A stretch of DNA of 64,000 nt. Origin: Rhodocaloribacter litoris. GTDB lineage: Bacteria > Bacteroidota > Rhodothermia > Rhodothermales > ISCAR-4553. The stretch's first letter is position 1, and every line of letters begins with the position of its first letter. The translations under genes were made by a program, and so were the position numbers. The notes beneath the pieces are model-generated. The model saw nothing but the letters and a program-made list of their open reading frames with translations. It did no database searches and was not told the origin of the DNA. This document shows, in pieces, positions 25,931-34,555 of the stretch. The stretch lies in contig NZ_CP076718.1 of the NCBI RefSeq assembly GCF_011682235.2, positions 3,396,400 through 3,460,399 on the forward strand, in the 5' to 3' direction.

Positions 25931-26848
25931 TCAGGGCTGGTAGCCGTAGGCGCGCAGGTACGTATCGGTGTTGCGCCAGTCCGCCCGGACCTTGACGTGC
26001 AACTGCAGGTAGACGGGCTTGCCCAGGAAAGCTTCGATGTCTTCACGGGCGGCCTGCCCGACGCGCTTCAAGGCCCGCCCCCCCTTACCGATCAGGATGG
26101 CCTTCTGCGTGTCGCGCTCCACCACGATCTCGGCGTCGATGAAGTCCTTGCCCTCCGGACGCTCCTGATACGTAACGATGTTCACCTGCGTCGAGTACGG
26201 GATCTCGTCGCGGTATTGCTGGAAGATTTTTTCCCGGATGATCTCGGCGATGAAGAAGCGTTCGGGGTGCTCGCTGAGCATGTCGCGCGGGTAGAACGGC
26301 GGGCCGACGGGGAGGCGGGCGATGATGGCTTCGAGGAGCCGGTCGAGGTTGGTGCCCTGGAGGGCCGAGATGGGGATGACCTCCTCGAAGGATCGGAGTT
26401 CGGTATAGGCCTTCACCAGCGGCAGGGCCTCCTCCTGCCGGATCAGGTCCATCTTGTTGAGTACCAGCAGGGCGGGCCGGTCGCCGAGGTGTTCGAGGCT
26501 GAAGGTGTCCGGGCGGTCCCGGGTGGCATCGGCCATGAAGAGCAGCAGGTCGGCGTCCCGGATGGCGCCGGCGACGTCGCGCATCATGGCTTCCTGGAGC
26601 CGGTAGCGCGGCTTGATGATGCCGGGGGTATCCAGGAAGATGATCTGGGCGCGCTCGTCGGAGCGAATGCCGAGGATGCGGTGCCGGGTCGTCTGCGGCT
26701 TCGGGGTGACGATGGCCAGCTTACGGCCGAGCAGGGCATTCAGGAGGGTGCTCTTGCCCACATTGGGTTTGCCAATGATGGCCACGTACCCGCTGCGGTG
26801 GTCGGCCGGCACGTCGTCCAGGTTGATGATCGGAGGGGTTTCGCTCAC
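25931..26848 (-). CDS. era: GTPase Era
   Basis: 305-residue GTPase needed for 30S ribosome maturation; it binds the 16S rRNA 3' end. The G1 motif GKPNVGKST, switch region PQTTRH, G3 DTPG, and G4 NKMD are all present, followed by the Era KH domain with the GKGGRALKRVG RNA-binding loop and a normal C-terminus (QLHVKVRADWR). No ATG is available in frame: a TTG (26854) or a GTG (26848) must serve; the GTG gives the usual N-terminus length. It follows pdxJ on the same strand after 166 bp. Confidence 0.95.
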   Translation of the reverse strand: MSETPPIINLDDVPADHRSGYVAIIGKPNVGKSTLLNALLGRKLAIVTPKPQTTRHRILGIRSDERAQIIFLDTPGIIKPRYRLQEAMMRDVAGAIRDADLLLFMADATRDRPDTFSLEHLGDRPALLVLNKMDLIRQEEALPLVKAYTELRSFEEVIPISALQGTNLDRLLEAIIARLPVGPPFYPRDMLSEHPERFFIAEIIREKIFQQYRDEIPYSTQVNIVTYQERPEGKDFIDAEIVVERDTQKAILIGKGGRALKRVGQAAREDIEAFLGKPVYLQLHVKVRADWRNTDTYLRAYGYQP

Positions 26849-26990
26849 GGGCAATGACGGTGTCGGGCAGGGAAGTACACGGCGGATGAGACGCCCGGCC
26901 GTCGTACTTTGCTCCCGCCGGGCGGCGTTGCGTGCCGGGGCGGGCGTGTTGATGATGCGGGGGGGTGGAGAGAAACATTCGGGGGCCGGT

Positions 26991-27012
26991 GTCGTGCCCC
27001 CGGAGGCACGAC
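26991..27012 (-). terminator. Hairpin after pdxJ
   Basis: GTCGTGCC and GGCACGAC form a perfect 8-bp stem with a 6-nt loop, 2 bp past the pdxJ stop. No U-tract follows, so it may stabilise or attenuate the message rather than terminate it. Confidence 0.4.
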
Positions 27013-27014
27013 GC

Positions 27015-27740
27015 TCAATAGCCTTTCACGACGCGGCGCATCTCGCGGACGGCCCGGTCGAGGCCGACGAGCACCGCCCGGGCGACGACGGCGAAGCCGA
27101 TGGAGACCTCCGCTACGTGCGGCACGGTGCGCTTGAACAGGCCGAAGTTGTTGTAGTTGAGGCCGTGTCCGGCGTGGATGCGGAGGCCGAGGGCATGGGC
27201 CCGCTCGGCGGCGGCGGCCAGGCGCTCGGCCTCGGCACGCCGGTCCTCGAACGTCGGCGCGTTGGCGTAGTCGCCCGTGTGCAGTTCGATGGCGTTGGCG
27301 CCTACCTCCCGGGCCGCCTCGACCTGGTCCGGGTTCGGATCCACGAAGAGGGCGACTTCGGGGATGCCGGCGTCGTAGAGCCGGGGGATCAGCGCCCGGA
27401 GGCGGGGCCGTTCGGCCAGCACGTCGAGCCCGCCCTCCGTGGTCACCTCTTCGCGCCGTTCCGGGACCAGCGTGGCCAGGTCCGGCTGCGTGGCGCAGCA
27501 GATCTCGACGACCTCGGGATTCGTCGAGAGTTCAAAATCCAGCTTGCCCTGTACCGTTTCCCGGAGCAGGCGCACGTCCCGGTCCGTGATGTGGCGGCGG
27601 TCCTCACGCAGGTGGAACACGATGCCGTCGGCGCCGGCGGCTTCGCAGAGGGCCGCGGCATGGACGGGGTCCGGAAACGTCTCACGGCGTGCATTGCGCA
27701 GCGTCGCAATGTGGTCGATGTTGATGAGCAGGTCGATCAC
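27015..27740 (-). CDS. pdxJ: Pyridoxine 5'-phosphate synthase PdxJ
   Basis: 241-residue TIM-barrel enzyme that condenses 1-deoxyxylulose 5-phosphate with 3-amino-2-oxopropyl phosphate to give pyridoxine 5'-phosphate. Diagnostic motifs: LLINIDHIATLRNAR at the start, GADGIVFHLREDRRHI, FELST, ELHTGDYA and HAGHGLNYNN with the catalytic His, and a C-terminal EVSIGFAVVARA phosphate-binding part. It begins with GTG at 27740, the natural position for the family. Together with pdxB it shows the DXP-dependent vitamin B6 route. Confidence 0.95.
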   Translation of the reverse strand: MIDLLINIDHIATLRNARRETFPDPVHAAALCEAAGADGIVFHLREDRRHITDRDVRLLRETVQGKLDFELSTNPEVVEICCATQPDLATLVPERREEVTTEGGLDVLAERPRLRALIPRLYDAGIPEVALFVDPNPDQVEAAREVGANAIELHTGDYANAPTFEDRRAEAERLAAAAERAHALGLRIHAGHGLNYNNFGLFKRTVPHVAEVSIGFAVVARAVLVGLDRAVREMRRVVKGY

Positions 27741-27855
27741 GGCGATGTATTCCTGATGAAGAGAGCAACGTGCGGCGGGGTGGCTAGTCTAGAACAGAAC
27801 GACGTGTTCATGCAAGCCCCGGCGGCCGCCCGGGTGGGGGCGCTTGCGGGTGCGG

Positions 27856-27884
27856 TTGCATTTCGGGGGGGCTTCCTGTATTTT
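27856..27884 (+). promoter_or_regulatory. Sigma70-like promoter of the DUF3822-rsmD-coaD cluster
   Basis: TTGCAT (27856-27861), 17 bp, TATTTT (27879-27884). Transcription would start near 27891, about 90 nt before the first ATG at 27983. It is well placed to drive the downstream genes. Confidence 0.5.
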
Positions 27885-27982
27885 CGCCCGGTGAGGCCGC
27901 TCGACCCCTCCGCTTTTCACCGGGCGGCCTCGTGCTGCCTTGATCAACACCATCCTCAACCATAGCCGGAGCAAGACGCACC

Positions 27983-28435
27983 ATGGGCCAGGGTACCCGT
28001 ATTGCCCTTCAAGTCGTTCTGGGCATCGTCATTCTCGTGCTTGCCTATTTCCTCTACGTCTCCATCACGGAGCCGTACCAAGCGGTCGAGCGGCAAAGAG
28101 AACTGACCCGCCTGACCCGGGAACGGATGGACGATGTCCGGCAGGCCCTGGTGTATTACCGGCAGGTGAACGAGCGTTTCCCGAGGACGCTGGACTCGCT
28201 CGTCATGTTCTTGAAGACCGACTCGCTGGCCCAGGCACGGACCGACAGCCTCTTCGGCGAACCGGTCAACTTCGACTCGTTGATCTATTCTCCACGCACC
28301 GGCAAACCGTTCGAATACGCCCTCAACGACACCTCGCAGGTGATGATCTACCTGCTCAAAGATCCGGATTCGGACGACCAGATCGGCTCGCTCATCCCCG
28401 ACGTGACGCTGCTGAATGCGGCCAGCTGGGAGTGA
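27983..28435 (+). CDS. Small single-pass membrane protein of unknown function
   Basis: 150-residue protein with one N-terminal transmembrane helix (residues 7-26, LQVVLGIVILVLAYFLYV) and an acidic soluble domain that begins with a helical, charged segment (RQRELTRLTRERMDDVRQALVYY) and continues with a SYxxLN-like C-terminal part. The layout resembles a pseudopilin-like small protein, but the canonical prepilin peptidase site is absent. It lies 60 bp upstream of the DUF3822 gene and probably in the same transcript. A GGAG box lies 11 bp before the ATG. I cannot give a function. Confidence 0.7.
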   Translation: MGQGTRIALQVVLGIVILVLAYFLYVSITEPYQAVERQRELTRLTRERMDDVRQALVYYRQVNERFPRTLDSLVMFLKTDSLAQARTDSLFGEPVNFDSLIYSPRTGKPFEYALNDTSQVMIYLLKDPDSDDQIGSLIPDVTLLNAASWE

Positions 28436-28495
28436 GGCCGGCGGCCGGCGCAGGCACCGGGGCCCGACCAACCCAACCGCAACGCGCCACAGGCT

Positions 28496-29410
28496 ATGGA
28501 TGCGCAGGCACGGGCAGGCATCGACCTCTACGGGCGTGTCATGCGCTATGCGGAGGTAGAGCAGTTCAACGGGCGATACCGGCTGCTCCGGCTCGGCAGC
28601 TGTGATTTCGAGTTCGAGGCGGCACGGGAGCTCTTCGAGGAGGAGAACCCCGCGCATCTGGATACGGTGGCCGAGGCCATCGGCGACGTCTTTAGCGGGA
28701 CCGTGGCGACGGAGCTGCGCCTGGCGGTGCATCCGCCCGTCGGGCAGGTGTTCTTTTCCCCGTGCGAGGCGTCGCTGCCGGAGGCGGCGTGCCGGGCCCG
28801 CTTCGAGCGCGAGGCGGCGTTGCTCGGCGGGCAGGAGCCTGCCGCCTTCCACCTGGCCGTCGACGCCGCGCGGGAGCAGGTGCTTGCCGACGAGACGGTG
28901 CGCTGGTACCAGGTGTTGATGTTGCCCCGGCGGATTCACACCCGCCTTGAAAAGGTGCTGCGGGTTTTGCCCGCCCCCCGGCGACGATCCGTGACGAGCA
29001 TGCAGGGTGTGGCACAGGTCGTCAACAGGCTGGCACAGCGGGCGGCGCTCACCCCCGCCGGGCGCCCGTTCGTTCTGGCCGTGGGCTGGTATCCCTCGCA
29101 CACGGAATACTGCCTCTGCGAGGGCGGGGCGTGGCAGTTCTGCCACCATGCCCCGGCCGGGCCGCCCTCCGACGCCCTCTACTTCGCGCTCGCCCTGCTG
29201 GTCCGGCAACGCATCGAGCCGGGGCAGGTCGGCCGGGTCTTTTTCTACGGGGTGGGCCTTGCAGACGGGGCCGGTGACCTCTTCGCGCAGGTCTTTGGCG
29301 TGACGCCGGAGAAGCTCAATGCGGTGCCCGTCGTCGACCTCGATCCGGGCAGCCTTTCCGCCAGCTTCGACGTCGAGGCGTACGCGCCGTGCCTGGGTAT
29401 CACGCTCTGA
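28496..29410 (+). CDS. DUF3822 family protein (ASKHA/PilM-like fold)
   Basis: 304-residue soluble protein matching DUF3822, a Bacteroidota family often found directly before rsmD and coaD, as here. The N-terminal half has a beta-rich ASKHA-like ribonuclease-H-type pattern and the C-terminal half repeats it (FVLAVGWYPSHTEYCLCEGG), reminiscent of PilM/FtsA-like folds. No catalytic motif can be named. The conserved gene order suggests a role linked to ribosome or envelope biogenesis, but that is only guilt by association. Confidence 0.75.
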   Translation: MDAQARAGIDLYGRVMRYAEVEQFNGRYRLLRLGSCDFEFEAARELFEEENPAHLDTVAEAIGDVFSGTVATELRLAVHPPVGQVFFSPCEASLPEAACRARFEREAALLGGQEPAAFHLAVDAAREQVLADETVRWYQVLMLPRRIHTRLEKVLRVLPAPRRRSVTSMQGVAQVVNRLAQRAALTPAGRPFVLAVGWYPSHTEYCLCEGGAWQFCHHAPAGPPSDALYFALALLVRQRIEPGQVGRVFFYGVGLADGAGDLFAQVFGVTPEKLNAVPVVDLDPGSLSASFDVEAYAPCLGITL

Positions 29411-29504
29411 GCCCGAAACCGGGCCTCGCCCCGCCGGTTGACCCGGTGCATACGCGCCGAACGTGAAGCGAAACCCATCGGCCGCGCCAGGCGGCCCATC
29501 GAAC

Positions 29505-30065
29505 ATGCGCATCATTGCCGGACGGCTGCGAAGGAGGAGCCTGCGGGCCCCCGCCGGTCATCTCACCCGCCCGACGACGGACCGCACGCGCGAATCTCTT
29601 TTCCACCTCGTCGAGAGCCGGCTCGACCTCGAGGGGGCCGACGTGCTCGACCTCTTTGCCGGCACCGGTGCCCTCGGCTTCGAAGCCCTCAGCCGGGGCG
29701 GGCGGGCCGTGACGTTCGTCGAACACGACGGGCGGGTGCTCCGGTACACCCGCCAGAACGCCGAAGACCTGGACGTGCTCGAGAGCTGCACCTTCCTCCG
29801 GGCCGATGCGGTGACCTATCTCCAGCGGTACGACGGCCCCCCCTTCGACCTGATTCTGGCCGATCCGCCGTATACCCTGCCGGCGATTCCGCGCCTGCCC
29901 GGGCTCGCGTTGCCGCATCTGAAGCCCGGAGGGCTCTTCGTGCTCGAACATGACCGCCGCCACCGTTTCACCGACCATCCCGCCCTCGATACGAGCCGGC
30001 CCTACGGGCGTACCACCGTCTCGGTGTTCCGGCGTGTGGACGAGGGGGCGGATGCGCCTGCCTGA
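29505..30065 (+). CDS. rsmD: 16S rRNA (guanine(966)-N2)-methyltransferase RsmD
   Basis: 186-residue SAM-dependent methyltransferase modifying G966 in the small ribosomal subunit. Motifs: MRIIAGRLRRRSL at the start, PTTDRTRESLF, the SAM-binding DLFAGTGALGFEALSRG, and the catalytic DPPY (residues 120-123). The ATG at 29505 matches the family start; an in-frame GTG at 29463 would add 14 unrelated residues. Only 5 bp separate its stop from coaD, so they are co-transcribed. Confidence 0.93.
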   Translation: MRIIAGRLRRRSLRAPAGHLTRPTTDRTRESLFHLVESRLDLEGADVLDLFAGTGALGFEALSRGGRAVTFVEHDGRVLRYTRQNAEDLDVLESCTFLRADAVTYLQRYDGPPFDLILADPPYTLPAIPRLPGLALPHLKPGGLFVLEHDRRHRFTDHPALDTSRPYGRTTVSVFRRVDEGADAPA

Positions 30066-30070
30066 ACCCC

Positions 30071-30541
30071 ATGGCCCTCGCCCTTTATCCCGGCACCTTC
30101 GATCCCTTCACCTACGGCCACCTCGACATCCTGGAACGGGCCCTGCGCCTCTTCGACCGGGTGGAGGTGACGGTGGCCGTCAACACGAGCAAGACGCCCC
30201 TCTTTACGCTGGAGGAGCGGTGCGAGCTCATCCGGCGTTGCACCGGCCACCTGACCGGCGTCTCGGTGGTACCCTTCGAGGGGCTGCTCATGGAGCACGC
30301 CCGCCGCCGGGGCGCCGTCGCCCAGGTGCGCGGCCTGCGACAGGTGAGCGACTTCGACTATGAATACCGCATGCTCTTCGCCAACCGCCGCCTCTTTCCC
30401 GAGCTCGAGACCGTCTTCCTGATGCCCTCCGAGGCCCACCTGCACATCCATGCCTCGCTCGTCCGGGAGATCCACCGCTGGGGCGGGGACGTCTCCTCGT
30501 TCGTGCCGCCGCCCGTGCTGGAAGCGCTTCAGCGGAAATAG
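30071..30541 (+). CDS. coaD: Phosphopantetheine adenylyltransferase CoaD
   Basis: 156-residue nucleotidyltransferase that makes dephospho-CoA from 4'-phosphopantetheine and ATP. The N-terminal GTFDPFTYGH carries the T/HxGH signature (residues 14-17). RGLRQVSDFDYE and the family end motif are present; the common ISSSLVRE is IHASLVRE here, a modest variation. Length is normal. It is the last gene of the DUF3822-rsmD-coaD block. Confidence 0.95.
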   Translation: MALALYPGTFDPFTYGHLDILERALRLFDRVEVTVAVNTSKTPLFTLEERCELIRRCTGHLTGVSVVPFEGLLMEHARRRGAVAQVRGLRQVSDFDYEYRMLFANRRLFPELETVFLMPSEAHLHIHASLVREIHRWGGDVSSFVPPPVLEALQRK

Positions 30542-30658
30542 AGCAAAGTTCAAGGACCGGGGTTCCCCCTGTGGGGCCGGCCCGTTAACTTGTGATGCGG
30601 GAGGACGGCCGCCCCGTCCCGTTCGTCGATCCCCGCCGTACCTCGATCCGAAGCCGAT

Positions 30659-31867
30659 ATGTCCGTTTCCGTATTGCAGTTCAACCCGAACGTGGCCGCG
30701 ATGCAGCCGTCGGCCACGCTGGCGATGACGGCGCGTGCCAAAGAGCGGCGACGTGCCGGGCATCCGGTCGTCAGCCTGAGTGCCGGCGAGCCCGACTTCG
30801 ACACGCCGGCACCCATCCGCGAGGCCGCCATCGAGGCCATCCGGGAAGGGTTTACCCACTACACGATGAACGCCGGTATGCCCGAGCTGCGCGAGGCGAT
30901 CTGCGAGAAGCTCCGCCGCGATAACGGGCTCGACTACACGCCGGAACAGATCCTTTGCTCCAACGGTGCCAAACAGTCCGTCGCGCTGGCGATCCTGGTG
31001 CTCTGCCGTCCGGGAGACGAGGTGCTGATCCCGGCGCCGTACTGGGTGAGCTACCCCGAGATGGTGCGCCTGGCCGGTGCCGAGCCGGTCGTCGTCCCGA
31101 CCTCGGTCGAGCACGACTATCGCCTGACGCCCGAAGCCCTCGAAGCCGCCCTCACGGAGCGGACGCGCCTGCTGATCCTGAACTCGCCGTCGAACCCGAC
31201 CGGCTCGGTCTATACCCCGGCCGAGCTGGAAGCCCTGGCCGACGTGCTTCGCCGCCACGAGCAGGTCTTCGTGCTCTCCGATGAGATTTACGAATACATC
31301 CTCTACGACGCCGCCCACGTGGCCTTCGCTTCGCTGCCGGGCATGAAGGAACGGACCATCACGGTCAACGGGTTCTCGAAGGGATATGCCATGACGGGAT
31401 GGCGCCTGGGCTACCTGGCCGCCGAAGCCCCCATCGTGAAGGCGGCCGGCAAGGTGCAGGGGCAACTCACCTCCGCGCCGTGCAGCATCACCCAGAAAGC
31501 CGGCATCGCCGCCCTGGCGATGGGCATGGAGCCGATCCGCGACATGGTCGCCGCCTTCCGCCACCGGCGCGACTACGTCCTCGAACGCCTGCAGGCCCTC
31601 GACGGGGTCGTGTGCCCCCGGCCCGAAGGGGCCTTCTATGTGTTTCCGGACGTCTCGGCCTACTACGGGCGGACGGCCCCGGACGGCCGCGTCGTTGCCG
31701 GCAGCGAGGACCTGTGCTTCTACCTGCTCGAAGCCCACGACGTGGCCCTTGTGCCCGGCCATGCCTTCGGCGCCCCGGACGGCGTCCGGCTCTCCTATGC
31801 CGCCTCCATGGACGACCTGTCCACGGCGCTCGATCGCATCGAGGCCGGTCTGGCGGCGCTGCGGTAG
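30659..31867 (+). CDS. Pyridoxal phosphate-dependent aminotransferase (aspartate aminotransferase, class I subgroup Ib)
   Basis: 402-residue fold-type I aminotransferase. The catalytic lysine is K241 in NGFSKGYAMTGWRLGY; SNGAKQS, NSPSNPTGS and SDEIYEYILY bind the cofactor, and the C-terminal arginine that pairs with substrate carboxylate lies in RLSYA. These are the features of thermophile-type AspC/AspB enzymes that use aspartate and 2-oxoglutarate, though prephenate activity is also possible in this subgroup. It stands 117 bp after coaD. Confidence 0.92.
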   Translation: MSVSVLQFNPNVAAMQPSATLAMTARAKERRRAGHPVVSLSAGEPDFDTPAPIREAAIEAIREGFTHYTMNAGMPELREAICEKLRRDNGLDYTPEQILCSNGAKQSVALAILVLCRPGDEVLIPAPYWVSYPEMVRLAGAEPVVVPTSVEHDYRLTPEALEAALTERTRLLILNSPSNPTGSVYTPAELEALADVLRRHEQVFVLSDEIYEYILYDAAHVAFASLPGMKERTITVNGFSKGYAMTGWRLGYLAAEAPIVKAAGKVQGQLTSAPCSITQKAGIAALAMGMEPIRDMVAAFRHRRDYVLERLQALDGVVCPRPEGAFYVFPDVSAYYGRTAPDGRVVAGSEDLCFYLLEAHDVALVPGHAFGAPDGVRLSYAASMDDLSTALDRIEAGLAALR

Positions 31868-31989
31868 GCCGCCGCGGGCAAAAAAAGCGTGGGGCGGGTT
31901 AGATGCGGGGGGCGCAAGGTGTTTTGGTAGCAGCGGCCCCGGTCACGGGAGGGGCCGCCCGCTGCGATCACCAGCCGCCACGTTGCCGT

Positions 31990-32739
31990 ATGTCGTCCTC
32001 CGATGCGCTTGCACCGATCCGGCCGGCCGGGGAGCCGGAGATCCGCTATCGCGTCCCGATCAACCAGTGGGACGAGTCCGACCGCCCGCGGGAGAAGCTG
32101 ATGCGGCGCGGGCCGTCCGCGCTGACCGACGCCGAACTCATTGCGTTGATCTTTGGTACGGGCACGCGCACGAAAGAAGGGCCGATCTCGGCCGTGCAGC
32201 TCGGCCGGGCGCTGTTGCAGGCCTACCGCTCCCTGCACAACCTTTCCCGGCGCGAGCTGAAGGAGCTGATGCGGGTTGCCGGGGTAGGGCCGGCCAAGGC
32301 GGTGCAGCTCGTGGCGGCCTTCGAGATCGGGCGGCGCGTCGAGTCGCAGCGGAGCGGCGAGCGGGTGCAGGTGCGCACCCCGGCCGATGTGGCGGCCGTC
32401 TACGGGCCGCTCATGCGCGACCTCAGGCGGGAAGTCTTCAAGGTAGTGCTGCTGAACACCGCCAACGTCATCATCGGGGACGAGACGGTGAGCGAGGGCG
32501 GGCTGGCCGCCAGCATCGTGGAGCCACGCGGGGTTTTCCGCCGGGCCATCCTCGAGAATGCGGCCGCCATCATCTGCCTGCACAACCACCCGTCGGGCAA
32601 CCCCGAGCCAAGCCGCGAAGACCTCCGCGTCACACGGCAACTCGTCGAGGCCGGCAAGCTCATGGGTATCCCGGTGCACGACCACCTGATCATCGCCGGC
32701 ACACAGTACACCTCGCTCGCCGAACGCGGGCTGATTTGA
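31990..32739 (+). CDS. radC: RadC family JAB/MPN domain protein
   Basis: 249-residue protein with an N-terminal helix-hairpin-helix region (LSRRELKELMRVAGVGPAKA) and a C-terminal JAB1/MPN (RadC) domain. The JAMM zinc site is visible: HNHPSGNPEPSRED, with H198 and H200, plus the upstream conserved glutamate. The true function of RadC is unsettled; the JAMM residues would support a metalloenzyme. The ATG at 31990 is chosen by homology; an in-frame ATG at 31903 would add 29 unlike residues. Confidence 0.9.
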   Translation: MSSSDALAPIRPAGEPEIRYRVPINQWDESDRPREKLMRRGPSALTDAELIALIFGTGTRTKEGPISAVQLGRALLQAYRSLHNLSRRELKELMRVAGVGPAKAVQLVAAFEIGRRVESQRSGERVQVRTPADVAAVYGPLMRDLRREVFKVVLLNTANVIIGDETVSEGGLAASIVEPRGVFRRAILENAAAIICLHNHPSGNPEPSREDLRVTRQLVEAGKLMGIPVHDHLIIAGTQYTSLAERGLI

Positions 32740-32794
32740 GCCCGGATCCGGGGCACAATCCCCCCGAATCTTCGAGAATTTCAACCGCTGCGCG

Positions 32795-32823
32795 TTGCGC
32801 TCCGAAGGCGAACGTGCTAGCAT
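32795..32823 (+). promoter_or_regulatory. Sigma70-like promoter of glyQS
   Basis: TTGCGC (32795-32800), 17 bp, TAGCAT (32818-32823). A start near 32830 gives a leader of about 49 nt before the ATG at 32879. No T-box or other leader structure was found. Confidence 0.5.
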
Positions 32824-32878
32824 GCTTCGCCCCGCATGCGTGGGGGGCACGCCACCCTGGAATTCACCACAGCCCGAC

Positions 32879-34324
32879 ATGACCGACCTTTTCGATAAGA
32901 TCGTCTCGCTGAGCAAGCGGCGCGGCTTCATTTTTCAGTCGTCCGAGATCTACGGGGGCCTGGCCGCCACGTACGACTACGGACCGCTGGGCGTCGAACT
33001 CAAACGCAACGTGCAACAGCGCTGGTGGAACGCCATGGTCTACCGGCACGACAACATCGTGGGGCTCGACGCGGCCATCCTCATGCATCCGACCGTCTGG
33101 AAGGCTTCCGGCCACGTCGACGCCTTCAACGACCCGCTCATCGACGACCGGCAGTCGAAGATGCGCTACCGGGCCGACCAGCTCATCGAACAGCACATCG
33201 AAAAGCTGCGCCGCGCCGGGCAGGAGGCCCGCGCCGAAGCCGTGCACCGGCGGCTGGTCGAAGCGCTGCACCTGGAGGATCAGGCGATGTGCCGGGCCCT
33301 CTACGAACTCATCATGGAGGAGGAGATCCGGGCCCCCGACTCCGGCGCCTTCGACTGGACCGAGGTCCGCCAGTTCAACCTGATGTTCACGACGCACGTC
33401 GGCCCGGTGGCCGATGCCGAGAGCAAGATCTACCTGCGCCCGGAGACGGCCCAGGGCATCTTCGTCAACTTTCACAACGTGCGCGAGACGGCCCGCCAGC
33501 AGATCCCCTTCGGGATTGCGCAGATCGGCAAGGCGTTCCGCAACGAGATCGTGGCCCGGCAGTTCATCTTTCGCATGCGCGAGTTCGAGCAGATGGAGAT
33601 GCAGTACTTCGTCCGGCCGGGGACGCAGATGGAAGCCTACGAGGCCTGGCGCGAAAAGCGCATGCAATGGCACCTCGACAACGGCATCCGCCCGCAGAAG
33701 CTGCGCTGGCACGCGCACGAGAAACTGGCCCACTACGCCGATGCCGCCCACGACATCCAGTACGAGTTCCCCATCGGCTGGCAGGAGGTCGAAGGCATCC
33801 ATTCCCGGACCGACTACGACCTGCGCAACCACCAGCAATACTCCGGGAAGAAGATGGAATACTTCGACCCGCAGACGCAGGAGCGTTACATCCCTTACGT
33901 CGTCGAAACTTCGGCCGGGCTCGACCGCACCGTGTTGATGTTGCTGTGCGAGGCCTACCGGGAGGAAGAAGTCGGCGAAGAGACCCGCACCGTGCTGTGC
34001 TTCCATCCGGCCATCGCCCCGGTCAAGGTGGCCGTCTTCCCGCTGGTCAAAAAGGACGGGATGCCCGAAGTGGCCCGCGCCATCGCAGACGACCTGCAAC
34101 CCCACTTCAACACGTTTTATGACGAAAAAGGGGCCATCGGGCGACGCTACCGGCGCATGGACGAGATCGGCACCCCCTTCTGCATCACCGTCGACGGCGA
34201 CACACTCGAAGACGGCACCGTCACGGTCCGGGAGCGGGATTCCATGGCCCAGGTGCGCATTCCCCGTGACAACGTCGTCGCCTACGTGGCCGACCGGATG
34301 CGTTCCTGGACGCCGGCCGGCTGA
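32879..34324 (+). CDS. glyQS: Glycyl-tRNA synthetase, single-chain alpha2 type
   Basis: 481-residue class II aminoacyl-tRNA synthetase of the eukaryote-like homodimeric type. The N-terminal MTDLFDKIVSLSKRRGFIF and GGLAATYDYGPLG motifs are characteristic. Class II motif 2 (GKAFRNEI...FRMREFEQMEMQ) and motif 3 (GLDRTVL) are intact. The anticodon-binding domain ends in VADRM. The ATG at 32879 matches homologues; an in-frame ATG further up would add 28 residues encoded over the promoter. Confidence 0.95.
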   Translation: MTDLFDKIVSLSKRRGFIFQSSEIYGGLAATYDYGPLGVELKRNVQQRWWNAMVYRHDNIVGLDAAILMHPTVWKASGHVDAFNDPLIDDRQSKMRYRADQLIEQHIEKLRRAGQEARAEAVHRRLVEALHLEDQAMCRALYELIMEEEIRAPDSGAFDWTEVRQFNLMFTTHVGPVADAESKIYLRPETAQGIFVNFHNVRETARQQIPFGIAQIGKAFRNEIVARQFIFRMREFEQMEMQYFVRPGTQMEAYEAWREKRMQWHLDNGIRPQKLRWHAHEKLAHYADAAHDIQYEFPIGWQEVEGIHSRTDYDLRNHQQYSGKKMEYFDPQTQERYIPYVVETSAGLDRTVLMLLCEAYREEEVGEETRTVLCFHPAIAPVKVAVFPLVKKDGMPEVARAIADDLQPHFNTFYDEKGAIGRRYRRMDEIGTPFCITVDGDTLEDGTVTVRERDSMAQVRIPRDNVVAYVADRMRSWTPAG

Positions 34325-34364
34325 CGTCCCGGCACGGGCGCCCGCCGGAAGTCTATGCCGGGCA

Positions 34365-34412
34365 GGACGTTAAAAAAAATCGTGATAACTGGACATTGGA
34401 TGAAAAACGTCC
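34365..34412. repeat. Spaced inverted repeat in the glyQS-histidine kinase gap
   Basis: GGACGTT (34365-34371) and AACGTCC (34406-34412) flank 34 bp of AT-rich sequence including a run of eight A. It could be an operator pair, or part of the kinase promoter region. A TGGACA box at 34390-34395 may be a -35 element without a good -10. Confidence 0.4.
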
Positions 34413-34555
34413 GAGATTAGGGCTGCCCGGCGTATGCGCGCTTGCGGCCAGGCCGGGTTGCACGTGCTTGCCGATGTGACGCCCTCCCCACCCACCGGGC
34501 GACATCGTGTGGTGCGAGAAGCCGTAGTGTGTCGGAGCCCTTATCCCTGGACGAC

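Noticed and set aside
27983-28435. The small membrane protein as a type IV pseudopilin
   Set aside because: It lacks the G/FxxxE prepilin cleavage motif, and no pilus genes are adjacent apart from the fold resemblance of the DUF3822 protein.
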